DNA from: Roseiarcus sp963726105 | GTDB taxonomy: Bacteria; Pseudomonadota; Alphaproteobacteria; Rhizobiales; Beijerinckiaceae | Length of the DNA: 64,000 bases | NCBI GenBank assembly: GCA_963726105.1 | Contig: CAVSBJ010000019.1 | Span: forward strand, 1 to 64,000 | Direction: 5' to 3' | Shown: piece after piece, positions 46,029-54,912 of the stretch | Numbering within the stretch: position 1 is the first letter of the stretch | Layout: the number at the start of each line of letters is the position of its first letter | Notes under the pieces: model-generated | Databases searched by the model: none | Told to the model about the DNA's origin: nothing | Seen by the model: only the letters and a program-made list of their open reading frames with translations | Made by a program: the position numbers and the translations under genes

Positions 46029-47789
46029 ATGAACGCGTTCGGGCGCGGGAGGGTGCGCAAGCTTGTGGCAGGCTTGGGCGCCGTTGCGGTGGTGTGCGCC
46101 GCGGGCCTCGCGGTCGCCAATCCTTTGCCGGTCCTCTCGCCTGAAGCGCCGCCGAGCTTCGGCGACCTTGCCGACGCGTGTCCGTTGGTCGCCGTGTTCA
46201 CGGCCGCGCGTGGCGCGCGCGATCTGGCGCCGAGCGTCGCCTTCTCAGCCGAGCCGAAGTTTGCTCTTGCGTCAGGCGCTGAAAGCGCGCCGCGCGAGCG
46301 CTTCCCGGCGCCATTTGCAGGTGCGCCCGAACAAGAGCCCGCTGCTGCGGACATCCCGCCGCCGGTCGTCTACGATCCCACCATCGGGCCTTCGCTCTCG
46401 TCGACACAAAGCGCGCTCAGGGCGTCGCTGGAACGGCTGGTGATGCGCGTCGACAAGCGCAACCCTCTCGGCTCAGGCGACTGGCGCGCCGCTCGCGGAG
46501 CGATCGCGGCTTTCTATGCCGGGCGCTCCTATACGCCGGTGTGGGTCAGCGAAAACGGCCTGACCGACGTCGGGCGGGCGGCGCTGGCGCAACTCGAACG
46601 CGCCAGAGACGATGGCCTCAATCTGTCCGCTTTCGCTCTCCCGCGCGACCTCGGGTCCGGCCTTGATCCGGACGCGATCGCCGAAGCCGAAACGACCATC
46701 GCTTCGGCGGTCGTCGCCTATGCCGAGCAGGCGAGCGGGTCACGTGTCCCGCCGTCGCATGTCTCGCCGCTCATTTTCGCCACGCCGAGCGTCGTCGATC
46801 CCGGCGCCGCTTTGGTCGAAACGTCCACCGCGGCGGATCCGGCCCGGCGGCTCGCCGCCTTCAACCCGCCGCAGCGGGGCTATCGCGCGCTGCGAGACGA
46901 ACTCAAGCGCCTCGACGCTCCAGGCGTCGCGCAACGGCGCCCGCGCGGGCTCAGCGCCGAGCTCGATTCCGATTCGCTGCTCGATCCGCAGGCGGACGGG
47001 GCCTCGCGGCGCATCAAGCGGGCCCTCAGCGCCAACATCTACCCCGCCTCGGTCAGCGCCCCATCCTCGGCCGCGACGGCGCGCGAGCGTGCGGCGATCC
47101 TCGCCAACATGGAGATGTGGCGCTGGGAGCCGCGCGACATGGGCGAACGGCGGATCGAGGTCAATCTCGCCGACTTTTCTCTCGCGGTGCTGGAGGGCGA
47201 CCGGGTCATTCATGAGGCGCGTGTCGTTGTCGGCAAACCGGAGACGCCGACGCCGATCTTCTCCGACGTCATGCGCTATGTGCTGATCAACCCGTCGTGG
47301 CAGGTGCCCGATTCGATCATCAAGAAGGAAATGATGTCGAAGCTCGGCGCCTTGAGCCGGCGGGGCTACGAGGTGGAGACCGTCGGCGGGCGGCTCACGG
47401 TCCGCCAATTGCCCGGCGACGACAATGCGCTGGGCCGGTTCGCGTTCATGTTCCCGAACGACCACGCGATCTACCTGCACGATACGCCGTCGAAGGATCT
47501 GTTTGACGACGAAACCCGCGCTTTCAGCCATGGCTGCATTCGCGTCGAGGACCCGCAGAGCCTGGCCGTGCTCGTTCTTGGCGGCGAATCAACCGGGTGG
47601 ACGGACGAGCGAATCGAGGCCGCGATCGGAGGAAAAGAGCGAACAGTGTTCTTAGCCCGCCCGCTGCCCATCCACATCGATTACTTCACTGATTTCGTTG
47701 ACGAATTCGGTGAGCTCAAGGAGCGCCCGGACGCCTACGGGCTGATTCGCAAGGTCGAGTTCATACTCGCCCGGGCAAGTCAAGATTGA
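46029..47789 (+). CDS. L,D-transpeptidase (YcbB-like)
   Basis: About 586 residues from the ATG at 46029, chosen because GGAG sits about 7 bases upstream; an ATG at 45996 overlaps the previous stop. A signal or anchor helix (LVAGLGAVAVVCAAGLAVAN) is followed by a Pro/Ala-rich linker. A YcbB-type N-terminal domain has AIAAFYAGRSYTPVWVSENG, and the YkuD catalytic domain ends in FSHGCIRVEDPQSLAV. There His and Cys are the active residues. It should make 3-3 peptidoglycan cross-links in the periplasm. It follows the sigma-54 regulator directly. Confidence 0.92.
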   Translation: MNAFGRGRVRKLVAGLGAVAVVCAAGLAVANPLPVLSPEAPPSFGDLADACPLVAVFTAARGARDLAPSVAFSAEPKFALASGAESAPRERFPAPFAGAPEQEPAAADIPPPVVYDPTIGPSLSSTQSALRASLERLVMRVDKRNPLGSGDWRAARGAIAAFYAGRSYTPVWVSENGLTDVGRAALAQLERARDDGLNLSAFALPRDLGSGLDPDAIAEAETTIASAVVAYAEQASGSRVPPSHVSPLIFATPSVVDPGAALVETSTAADPARRLAAFNPPQRGYRALRDELKRLDAPGVAQRRPRGLSAELDSDSLLDPQADGASRRIKRALSANIYPASVSAPSSAATARERAAILANMEMWRWEPRDMGERRIEVNLADFSLAVLEGDRVIHEARVVVGKPETPTPIFSDVMRYVLINPSWQVPDSIIKKEMMSKLGALSRRGYEVETVGGRLTVRQLPGDDNALGRFAFMFPNDHAIYLHDTPSKDLFDDETRAFSHGCIRVEDPQSLAVLVLGGESTGWTDERIEAAIGGKERTVFLARPLPIHIDYFTDFVDEFGELKERPDAYGLIRKVEFILARASQD

Positions 47790-47840
47790 ACGGGAGGCGA
47801 GATCGGGCTATACGCGGAATAGATCGCTTTTTGCCTTAAC

Positions 47841-47858
47841 TGTGACGCAAGCGTCACA
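47841..47858. promoter_or_regulatory. 18-bp perfect dyad upstream of DUF882 gene
   Basis: TGTGACGC and GCGTCACA flank AA. The site lies about 125 bases before the DUF882 gene and 52 bases after the L,D-transpeptidase stop. The half-sites resemble the CRP site TGTGA/TCACA, but the spacer is eight bases, not six. Confidence 0.5.
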
Positions 47859-47982
47859 ATGCGAACAAGGAGCGCCAGGGACGGCGCTTGGGAGGTCGCG
47901 GTGGTCGGCGGGAGAGGCCGGCAAAAGCGTAAGAGTGGGACATCGTTAGGCACAGTCCGCCGGCTTCGCCGCCGGTCGTGAC

Positions 47983-49689
47983 GTGTTGGGGAAGGATGGG
48001 TTATTGGCGGGTTTTAACCTGAGCACGTGCGTCGGTCGCGGCGGAGCGGGGGCGCACATGGCGGTGGCGGCGGCTTTCACGCTCGCCTGGCTGGTTCCGA
48101 ACTCGACCGAGTCGGCGGTCGCCAACGGCGACACGCGGACCGTGATCCTCTCGGACCAGCACACCAACGAATCCGGCTCGTTCACCTTCATGGTCAACGG
48201 CGTCTACGACCAGGCGGTGCTCGACAAGCTGAACTGGTTCTGCCGGGACTGGCGGCTCAATGAGCCGACCAAAATGGACCCGCATCTCTTCGACATCATC
48301 TGGGAGGTCTATCGCGAGTCCGGCTCGAGCCAGCCGATCGACGTCCTGTCCGGCTACCGTTCGCCGCAGACCAACGCGATGCTGCGCAGGCGGTCGCGTC
48401 AGGTGGCCGAGCATTCCCAGCATATGCAGGGCAAGGCGATCGACGCGCATTTTCTCGACGTCAGCACGGCGCGCATTCGCGACATCGCCATGCGCGCGCA
48501 GACCGGGGGCGTGGGCTTCTACCCGACTGGCAACACCCCTTGGGTGCATATCGACAGCGGGTCGGTCCGATATTGGCCGAAAATGAGCCGCGACGCGCTG
48601 ACACGATTGTTCCCTGACGGAAAGACCGTGTTCATCCCTGCCGACGGCCAGCCGATGCCGGGCTACGAGCTGGCGCGCGCCGAGATCGAAGCGCGCGGCG
48701 GAAATGTGCAAGTGGCCCGTGGCGGGGGAATCGGCGGGCTGTTCTCCTGGCTGTTTGGCGGCGGCGGCGCCGACGACGCCGAGGAGTCCGGCGGCCAGGA
48801 GGCGACGACCGCCCTGGCCGGGGCCGGCAATGCGCGCGGCGGCCGAAGCGGCGGCCCGCAGCCGCCGGTCGAGGTCGCCGACGTCGGGCCCGAGGCGGTC
48901 GCCAAGGCCAAGCGCGACCTGCCCACCGGCGTCACCTACGCCAGCGCCCCCGAACCGGCGCCGGCCGCGAAGCCCCAGGCCCCCGATTCCGGGCCGGAGG
49001 CGGTGGCGAAGGCCAAGCGTAATCTGTCGACCGGCCCGACTGACGCCAGCGCGCCCGAGTCAGCGCCGACGCCGCCAGTCAAGGCGCAGGCGCTCGCGGC
49101 GCTGGAGCAGCCCAACGTGGCCAGTGACGCTGCGCCAGACGTCCCGGCGGGGCCGAAGTTTATCGCCCCGCTGCCGCCGCGGAAGCCCGCCGATCTCGCC
49201 GCGCTCGCATTCGCCGATGCGCCCATGCCTCCGACGCGTCCGGCTGATATCATCCTCGCTTCGGCGACCAACCAGGCCGGCGGCGCCTTTATCCCGCTGT
49301 CGAACAAGGCCTTCGGCCCGGCGATCCCGCGCGGGTCGCTGCCGGCGGTTATTACGTCCGGCGTCGACCGCTCGCCGACCGGCGCGCTTGCGCTGGCTTA
49401 CGCTTTCTCGGCGCCGAAATATGATGACGACGCGCTTCTCGCGCGGGCGGCCGAGCTCACCGCTCCCTTGCCGCCCATGCCGATCGCGATCATCGGCGCG
49501 ACCGTCGCGACGCCCGCCAGGACGATGGCCATGGCCGACGCCTCGCCTGTCGAGCCGCGGCAGCATGGATGGGTCGCTCGGACGGCGGCGCTCGCCGCCG
49601 AAGACATCGCCGAATTGTTCGGCGGCGTCTTCAGGACCTCCAAGCCGGCTCATGCAGGCCCCGACGGAGTGCGGGCTTCGCAGCAATAG
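47983..49689 (+). CDS. DUF882 / YcbK-like M15 peptidase-fold protein
   Basis: This 568-residue envelope protein has a putative TTG start at 47983. An N-terminal signal-like segment (GAGAHMAVAAAFTLAWLVPN) precedes the DUF882 domain. That domain contains SQPIDVLSGYRSPQTNAMLR, SQHMQGKAIDAHFLDVSTA and a WVHIDSGSVRYWP zinc-site region (to about residue 205). The domain resembles VanY/M15 D,D-carboxypeptidases. The remaining 360 residues are low complexity, Pro/Ala rich, and contain a 25-residue direct repeat beginning GPEAVAKAKR. The preceding L,D-transpeptidase suggests a cell-wall module. Confidence 0.85.
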   Translation: MLGKDGLLAGFNLSTCVGRGGAGAHMAVAAAFTLAWLVPNSTESAVANGDTRTVILSDQHTNESGSFTFMVNGVYDQAVLDKLNWFCRDWRLNEPTKMDPHLFDIIWEVYRESGSSQPIDVLSGYRSPQTNAMLRRRSRQVAEHSQHMQGKAIDAHFLDVSTARIRDIAMRAQTGGVGFYPTGNTPWVHIDSGSVRYWPKMSRDALTRLFPDGKTVFIPADGQPMPGYELARAEIEARGGNVQVARGGGIGGLFSWLFGGGGADDAEESGGQEATTALAGAGNARGGRSGGPQPPVEVADVGPEAVAKAKRDLPTGVTYASAPEPAPAAKPQAPDSGPEAVAKAKRNLSTGPTDASAPESAPTPPVKAQALAALEQPNVASDAAPDVPAGPKFIAPLPPRKPADLAALAFADAPMPPTRPADIILASATNQAGGAFIPLSNKAFGPAIPRGSLPAVITSGVDRSPTGALALAYAFSAPKYDDDALLARAAELTAPLPPMPIAIIGATVATPARTMAMADASPVEPRQHGWVARTAALAAEDIAELFGGVFRTSKPAHAGPDGVRASQQ

Positions 49690-50036
49690 GCTCAAAGCTG
49701 CGCTGAGCTGACGGAGACGACGGCTTAAGCGCCCGAATTTTTGGCGGAGTTGTCGCTTCCGACCGCGCCAGGCTTACGTGAGCGGAGCGCATCAAGCCGC
49801 GACCGCCGGCGGGAGCGGTCTCCACCAGGCTTTAAAACTCGATCGCGCGCTTGCGCCGGTGGCCGCTCGAAGACGGCGCGATGGACGGCGGCTTCGCGCA
49901 AATAGCGGTCATCGCCCCAGGGCGCCGCGAGGGGTCAACGCGACCCGGGGCCGCCGTGCGCGTCGCCATTTTCTCTCTGATCGTGAACCGAACCCTATCG
50001 ACCTTGGCGAAGGCGAAGCCCGCATGCTTGCCGGCG
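49690..50036. other. intergenic, no feature seen
   Basis: About 350 bases lie between the convergent DUF882 and DUF347 genes. Open frames here lack coding character, and I saw no clear terminator or repeat. Confidence 0.4.
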
Positions 50037-50828
50037 TCATGCCTCCTGAACTTCCTCCTCCGGCATGCGACCGCCCGGATGAACACCGGCCCGTTGCGGA
50101 AGGATGAGGACAAGGGCCACAATGGTCGCCGCGAGGATGCCCGAGGCCAGATAGCGGCTGATTTCCAGCCCGCCGTGATCGTGGGGCTTGTCGAGGAGGT
50201 CGCCGAGCGTCGCGCCGAGCGGTCGGGTCAGGATGAACGCCGCCCAGAACAGCAGCGTGCGCGAGATCGCGGTGTAGTAATATGCGAAGGCGACCACCGC
50301 CAGGCCTGCGGCGAACACGACCGCCCCAGCCTCGTAGCCAATACCGTTCGTGTCCGCCATCCAGTCGCCGAGCGCCGTACCCAGGGTCTGCGAGAACAGG
50401 ATCGCCACCCAATAGAACATCTCGACCTTCGGCGTGGCGACAGTATTGACGGAGATCGACCCCTCCGACCAGCGCCAAACGGCGAGGGAGGCAATCAGCC
50501 CCGCGAAGAGAAACGACGATCCGCCGAAATAGCCGACGCCGAGTGAGCGATCGAAGAAATCCGCCATGGTCGTGCCCAGGGTGGTCGTCGCGACGATCGT
50601 GATCCAATAGAGAAAGGGATGGAATTTTTTCGCGCTGATCTGGGCGATGACGACCGCCACGAAAATGCCGAGAAAGATGAAGCTGCCAACCGCATAGCCC
50701 AAATTCATTGACATCGTGACCGCGTCGCCGCCCGTCTCTCCCAGGGTCGTCGCAAGAATTTTTATGATCCAGAACCCGATCGTGACTTCCGGGACTTTGC
50801 TCAAGGCGCCGGCCAATTCCCTATTCAT
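50037..50828 (-). CDS. DUF347 repeat membrane protein (COG4705)
   Basis: This 263-residue membrane protein starts at the ATG at 50828 (MNRELAGALSKVPEVTIGFW); an open extension upstream is not coding-like. Four internal repeats carry the pattern TLGxxxGD: ILATTLGETGGDAVTMSMNL, TTTLGTTMADFFDRSLGVGY, SQTLGTALGDWMADTNGIGY and TRPLGATLGDLLDKPHDHGG. Each repeat spans about two helices. The function of DUF347 is unknown. It lies downstream of a PepSY gene and a two-component system on the same strand, so it may be part of their regulon. Confidence 0.85.
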   Translation of the reverse strand: MNRELAGALSKVPEVTIGFWIIKILATTLGETGGDAVTMSMNLGYAVGSFIFLGIFVAVVIAQISAKKFHPFLYWITIVATTTLGTTMADFFDRSLGVGYFGGSSFLFAGLIASLAVWRWSEGSISVNTVATPKVEMFYWVAILFSQTLGTALGDWMADTNGIGYEAGAVVFAAGLAVVAFAYYYTAISRTLLFWAAFILTRPLGATLGDLLDKPHDHGGLEISRYLASGILAATIVALVLILPQRAGVHPGGRMPEEEVQEA

Positions 50829-50916
50829 GCCACCAACCTTATGGTTTCTTGAAAAAGGAATCGGCCCCCTTCGATGAGAGGGCCGATTCCGCTTGGGCGT
50901 TCGATCAACGGGTTCG

Positions 50917-51249
50917 TCAATCGGGATTCTTGCCTTCCGTGGCGTTCTCCAAGACCTGCCCCGTTCGCGCGTCGACGCCGACTTCCTGGGTGGCTCCGCC
51001 GCTCTTGATGTCGAACGAATATCGAAGGCCGGTTCCTCCCTTTTCACGCTCCAGTTCCTCGTCGGTAATCTTGCCGGGGTGCGCTTTCAGAGCGATGGCG
51101 CGCGCCTCGGAAATGCTGACTTTGGCGTCCTTGGCGAGCCCTTCCCCAGTATAGGCGAACGCGGGCGCGAGGCTCAGCAGTACGCTCGCGGCGCCCATGG
51201 ACACCCATAGACGGTATCGAGGCCCCATATTCTGATTAACATTCTTCAT
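50917..51249 (-). CDS. PepSY-domain periplasmic protein
   Basis: This 110-residue protein has a signal peptide (RLWVSMGAASVLLSLAPAFA, cleavage near residue 32). One PepSY domain follows with VSISEARAIALKAHPGKITD, then ELEREKGGTGLRYSFDIKSG and EVGVDARTGQVLENATEGKN. PepSY domains bind or inhibit peptidases or act in sensory systems. The gene is 93 bases downstream of the histidine kinase gene and 88 bases upstream of DUF347. It could modulate the kinase in the periplasm. Confidence 0.88.
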   Translation of the reverse strand: MKNVNQNMGPRYRLWVSMGAASVLLSLAPAFAYTGEGLAKDAKVSISEARAIALKAHPGKITDEELEREKGGTGLRYSFDIKSGGATQEVGVDARTGQVLENATEGKNPD

Positions 51250-51342
51250 GATCTCTCCAGATGCTGCTTTGCTGGCGGGTCGCCAAGGGCGCGCCGCTGC
51301 TTCCGCAAAAGAGATGGGGCGCCCGAATGAGGAGAGAATGAG

Positions 51343-52671
51343 CTAGACTTGGTGAGCGTCACCCCGTTCGCCGATCGGCAGTTCGATACGAGCCAGCACC
51401 CCGCTCCGCCCGTCGGCGCGGTTTTTGACAGCGAGGGCGAGTCCGTTGCGCTCGGCGATGCGCCGCGCGATCGCAAGGCCGAGACCGCTCCCTTCGGTTC
51501 CCGGCGCGCCGCGATAAAATCGATCGAAGATCCGCGCCTGCGCGTCGGGCGCAAGTCCACATCCGGTATCGAGCACCTCGACGACGGCCCGCGAACTCTC
51601 GACCCTGACGCTGACGTCAACCGCGCCCCCCGACGGCGTATACCGAACCGCGTTTTCGATAAGGTTCGAGAACAAGACGCGCAATTCCTCGCTGTTGCCG
51701 ACAATCGGGGCGGGGACGGGCGCGTCAACCCCCAGGTCGACCCCTTTGCGATCGGCGATCACGATATAATCACCGACACAATCGAGAAGGATTTGAGCGA
51801 TATCCGTCTCCTCCAGGGGGGACCGCGCGGGTTCGTCGAGCCGCGCCAGACGCATGAGCTGATCGACGAGCGTGCTCGCGCGGCGCACCCCTTGCGCGAG
51901 CGCGGCTTTGCTCCCGGCGAGCGACGAGGGATTCGCCAGCGAAAGGCTGTCGACCTGTATCTGCATCGCCGCCAGCGGGGTTCGCAATTCGTGGGCGGCG
52001 TCGGCTAGAAACCGCTTTTGAGCCTCGAGGGCGGCGCGCAGCCTTTCGATCAGGCCGTTCATGCTTTTCACGACCGGCACGACCTCGGTCGGGATTTCGG
52101 CGAGCGGAATTGGCGCGACGGCGCTCGCGCCGCGCTCGGCGATGTCCCTGGCGAAAAAGTCGAGACGCTCGAGCGCGCGGCTTATCGCCCAGCCGACCAC
52201 CAGCCACGACAGCGGAATAAGGATCAGGACGGGCGCCGCCGCGCCAATCGCCGCGCCCTGAGCGATTTCATCGCGCACTGTCATGCGTTGCGCGACCTGC
52301 ACCGCGCGCCCATCATCGCCTGCCGTGTAAACGCGCCAGCGCTCGCCACCGGTCGTGACTTCGGCAAATCCCCTGCGCGCCTGGCGCGGGATGGTCACGT
52401 CCGGGGGCGACGTATGGGCCATGGCGCCGTCCGCGTTCCAGATCGTCACCGCGAGTTCGTCTTCCGGGTCTTGATCGAAAGCCGGAGCAGCGGCGGCGCG
52501 CGGTCCAATTCCCGCGTTCAACGCGACCTGGCGAAGCTGCCCGTCGAGGAACTCCGCCGCCTGATCGCGCGCCAGACGATAGGAGATCACGGCGGTCGCC
52601 AGTCCGACCAGCGCCAACAGGATGGTCATCCAGACGAGCGCCGTTCGCTTTAGCGAGATGACTGTCGTCAT
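51343..52671 (-). CDS. sensor histidine kinase (QseC/TctE type)
   Basis: This 442-residue membrane kinase has TM1 at about residues 12-31 (ALVWMTILLALVGLATAVIS). A periplasmic sensor of about 115 residues follows, then TM2 near 146-165 (APVLILIPLSWLVVGWAISR) and a HAMP-like linker. HisKA contains the phosphoacceptor in FLADAAHELRTPLAAMQIQV (about 219-238). The ATPase domain has the N box LFSNLIENAVRYTPSGGAV, then DTGCGLAPDAQARIFDRFY and GSGLGLAIARRIAERNGLAL. It overlaps the response regulator gene by four bases. Confidence 0.95.
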   Translation of the reverse strand: MTTVISLKRTALVWMTILLALVGLATAVISYRLARDQAAEFLDGQLRQVALNAGIGPRAAAAPAFDQDPEDELAVTIWNADGAMAHTSPPDVTIPRQARRGFAEVTTGGERWRVYTAGDDGRAVQVAQRMTVRDEIAQGAAIGAAAPVLILIPLSWLVVGWAISRALERLDFFARDIAERGASAVAPIPLAEIPTEVVPVVKSMNGLIERLRAALEAQKRFLADAAHELRTPLAAMQIQVDSLSLANPSSLAGSKAALAQGVRRASTLVDQLMRLARLDEPARSPLEETDIAQILLDCVGDYIVIADRKGVDLGVDAPVPAPIVGNSEELRVLFSNLIENAVRYTPSGGAVDVSVRVESSRAVVEVLDTGCGLAPDAQARIFDRFYRGAPGTEGSGLGLAIARRIAERNGLALAVKNRADGRSGVLARIELPIGERGDAHQV

Positions 52672-53324
52672 TTCGGGGTCACCCAGCCGGCGCCGCGAAC
52701 GTTGAGAATGACGTCCTTTCCAAATTTCCGGCGGATCGAGTAAATCAGCGCGTCAACCGCGTTGCTTTCCACTTCTTCGCCCCAGCCATAGATGCGTTCC
52801 TCGATTTGAGCGCGGGACAATATGCGGCCGGGGCGCTCCATCAAGGCGTGCATAAGCCCGTATTCCCGCGCGGGCAGGATTTCGACGGTCCCCGCGCGGG
52901 ACAGTTCGTGAGTCTCCGGATCAAGCTCGGCGGCGTTGGCCGCCAGGCGTGACACGGCTCGCCCCTGTCGGCGACGAAGGATGGCCCGCATTCTCGCCAG
53001 CAGCTCCCGAACCTCGAACGGCTTGACGAGATAATCGTCGGCGCCAAGATCGAGGCCCCGCACGCGATCCTCGAGACCGTCGCGCGCCGTTATCACGAGC
53101 ACCGGGGCGTTCACGCCTTCGCCTCGTGCGGACTTCAAAAGGTCGAGACCGTCGGCCCCCGGCAAGCCCAGATCGAGCAGAACGATCGCGTGCGGGCCCT
53201 CGCGCAGCGCAGCCTGCGCTTCCCGGCCGTCGCGCACCCAGTCCACGGTCATGCCTTCCGCCTTGAGCGCGCGCGACAGGCCTTGTCCTATCATCAGGTC
53301 GTCTTCGATCAGGAGAACCCGCAT
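52668..53324 (-). CDS. OmpR-family response regulator
   Basis: This 218-residue transcription factor begins MRVLLIEDDLMIGQGLSRAL. Its phosphoacceptor Asp lies in AIVLLDLGLPGADGLDLL (about residue 51), and the receiver ends with LGADDYLVKPFEVRELLARM. The winged-helix domain shows LPAREYGLMHALMERPGRIL and SNAVDALIYSIRRKFGKDVI. It is closest in pattern to QseB/TctD/PmrA regulators. It is the first gene of the TCS-PepSY-DUF347 cluster and is coupled to its kinase by an ATGA overlap. Confidence 0.95.
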   Translation of the reverse strand: MRVLLIEDDLMIGQGLSRALKAEGMTVDWVRDGREAQAALREGPHAIVLLDLGLPGADGLDLLKSARGEGVNAPVLVITARDGLEDRVRGLDLGADDYLVKPFEVRELLARMRAILRRRQGRAVSRLAANAAELDPETHELSRAGTVEILPAREYGLMHALMERPGRILSRAQIEERIYGWGEEVESNAVDALIYSIRRKFGKDVILNVRGAGWVTPK

Positions 53325-53328
53325 GGTT

Positions 53329-53613
53329 TCAGTTTAAGCAACTCGCGCCAGATCCAAGGAAATGCGCCGCTTCAAGAAGGATTTGGTCAGCTCCCAGTCG
53401 TTCTTTGGAAGGCTCGATTGTCATGAGCAGAAGCCGGCGCAAGAACATCGGCGCCCATGAGACCCGAATATCCCGGCGACGCAACGCCTTCCCCAAAAAA
53501 GCGACGTCCTCGCCCTCGATCCGCAGCAACCGCTTTACGTCGACTCCGGTCAAACGGATTGAGTTTTGACCAAGCGCCGATCGCCTTTGGCTTGACCGGA
53601 CCCTTGAAGCCAC
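53329..53613 (-). CDS. hypothetical ORF upstream of response regulator
   Basis: This is an open frame of up to 94 residues that ends four bases before the response regulator start. The middle part, RLLRIEGEDVAFLGKALRRR, looks protein-like, but no family is recognised and the start is unclear. It might be an eroded gene or chance frame. Confidence 0.25.
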   Translation of the reverse strand: MASRVRSSQRRSALGQNSIRLTGVDVKRLLRIEGEDVAFLGKALRRRDIRVSWAPMFLRRLLLMTIEPSKERLGADQILLEAAHFLGSGASCLN

Positions 53614-53773
53614 GCCCGATGAGCGCGGCCCAGCGCGGTGCGACGGGCGTCCGCAAGGAGGCGGGTCCGCCGACGGGCTATGGACCGCCCCACAGCGCCC
53701 GATTCGACGCGATGACGATCTGCTTTAAACGGGCAGGCGGGGGCGGAGGCAAGCCCCGCCCCCGGGCGCCGCC

Positions 53774-54883
53774 CTACTTGACGCCCCAGATCTTTTTGTA
53801 TTCGTCGCGATAGCCATTGTCGGGATCGAACACGTTCTTCGGGCCGCCGTCATAGGCGATATTGGCCGCGGTCACGAGATGGACGGCCGGCACGAAGCCC
53901 GACCATTTGTCATGGGCGAAGGCCCGGTTGAGTTCGTCGGCGAGCTGCCAGCCCTGCATGTTGAGCGGCTCCGGCACGGTTGCCGCCTGGTAATCCTTGT
54001 CGCGGATGCGCTGATAGGCCGATTCCGACCCGTCGCCGGCCGAAATGTTCTGCGGGTCTCCGTCGCCCTTCAAGCCTGCGACCTGGAGCGAGGGTCCCAT
54101 CGAGTCGTAGTAGAGGTCGTTGATCGCCAGCGAATGGGTCCATTTGGGCCCGAACTGCTGGAGAAGCGTCGTCGTGAGCTGCGGCACCCGGTTCGCCGTG
54201 TCGGCGAGCGGCGTATCCTCGAACGCCAGCACCTTGCAGCCTTCGCACTTCTTGATCCACGATTCCATGGCGCGACCCTTGGCGATGGCGATGGCGTAGG
54301 CCGAATCGGCGAAGACCACGACGCCCGCCTTGCCGTTCGAATCCGCGATCGCCTTCATCGCCGCGACCTTCGCCACTTCCATCGCGTCGGTTGTGACATT
54401 GGCGAACACCGGCGCGTTCTCCATCGGGCCGGGCTTAGGCCCCGCGTGCCAGCCGACCATGAGGATTCCCTGCTTGGCCGCATCCTCGAGCCCCGCCTTC
54501 TGCTGGACGGCGTCGCTGCCGCCGACGACGATGGCGTCCGGCTTGAGCGCGATCGCCTGGCTCAAGGCCGCAGCCTGCCCCGAAACCGTGCCCTGGCCGT
54601 CGATCTCGCGATAGGTCCATCCCAGCACGCCGGCCGCCTCCTTGAGGCCATGCGCGACACCGAGGATGCCGCCGTTGCGCATGTCGCCCGCGACGTAGAC
54701 GACCGTCTTCTTCTCGACGGCCTTGGGACCGCTCGTGGGCCCGTCCCATTTGTCCGCGCGCGCCGTCGCTTTCTCGACCACGGCCTTGGCCTCGTCGACA
54801 AGCGCGTCGGCCCTCGCCGAGCTCGCGACGGCGGCTATGGCCAGCGCGCCGGCCGCCCCCATCAAAATCACCCTGCTGATCAT
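53774..54883 (-). CDS. sugar ABC transporter, periplasmic binding protein (second system)
   Basis: This 369-residue protein is counted from the ATG at 54883 (MISRVILMGAAGALAIAAVA), with GGGAGGA about 8 bases upstream. The signal peptide ends near ARA (residue 25). The type I periplasmic fold shows KKTVVYVAGDMRNGGILGVA, LKPDAIVVGGSDAVQQKAGL and NGKAGVVVFADSAYAIAIAK. Two cysteines in the mature part (KKCEGCKVL) could form a disulfide. It is the last gene of a minus-strand operon with permease and ATPase genes. A long open extension upstream overlaps the permease gene and is not used. Substrate unknown. Confidence 0.9.
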   Translation of the reverse strand: MISRVILMGAAGALAIAAVASSARADALVDEAKAVVEKATARADKWDGPTSGPKAVEKKTVVYVAGDMRNGGILGVAHGLKEAAGVLGWTYREIDGQGTVSGQAAALSQAIALKPDAIVVGGSDAVQQKAGLEDAAKQGILMVGWHAGPKPGPMENAPVFANVTTDAMEVAKVAAMKAIADSNGKAGVVVFADSAYAIAIAKGRAMESWIKKCEGCKVLAFEDTPLADTANRVPQLTTTLLQQFGPKWTHSLAINDLYYDSMGPSLQVAGLKGDGDPQNISAGDGSESAYQRIRDKDYQAATVPEPLNMQGWQLADELNRAFAHDKWSGFVPAVHLVTAANIAYDGGPKNVFDPDNGYRDEYKKIWGVK

Positions 54884-54912
54884 GGATCGTCCTCCCGGTT
54901 GCGACGCCCGCC

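Noticed and set aside
47841..47858. CRP site
   Set aside because: Half-sites match, but the spacer is eight bases rather than six, so I list it only as an unassigned dyad.
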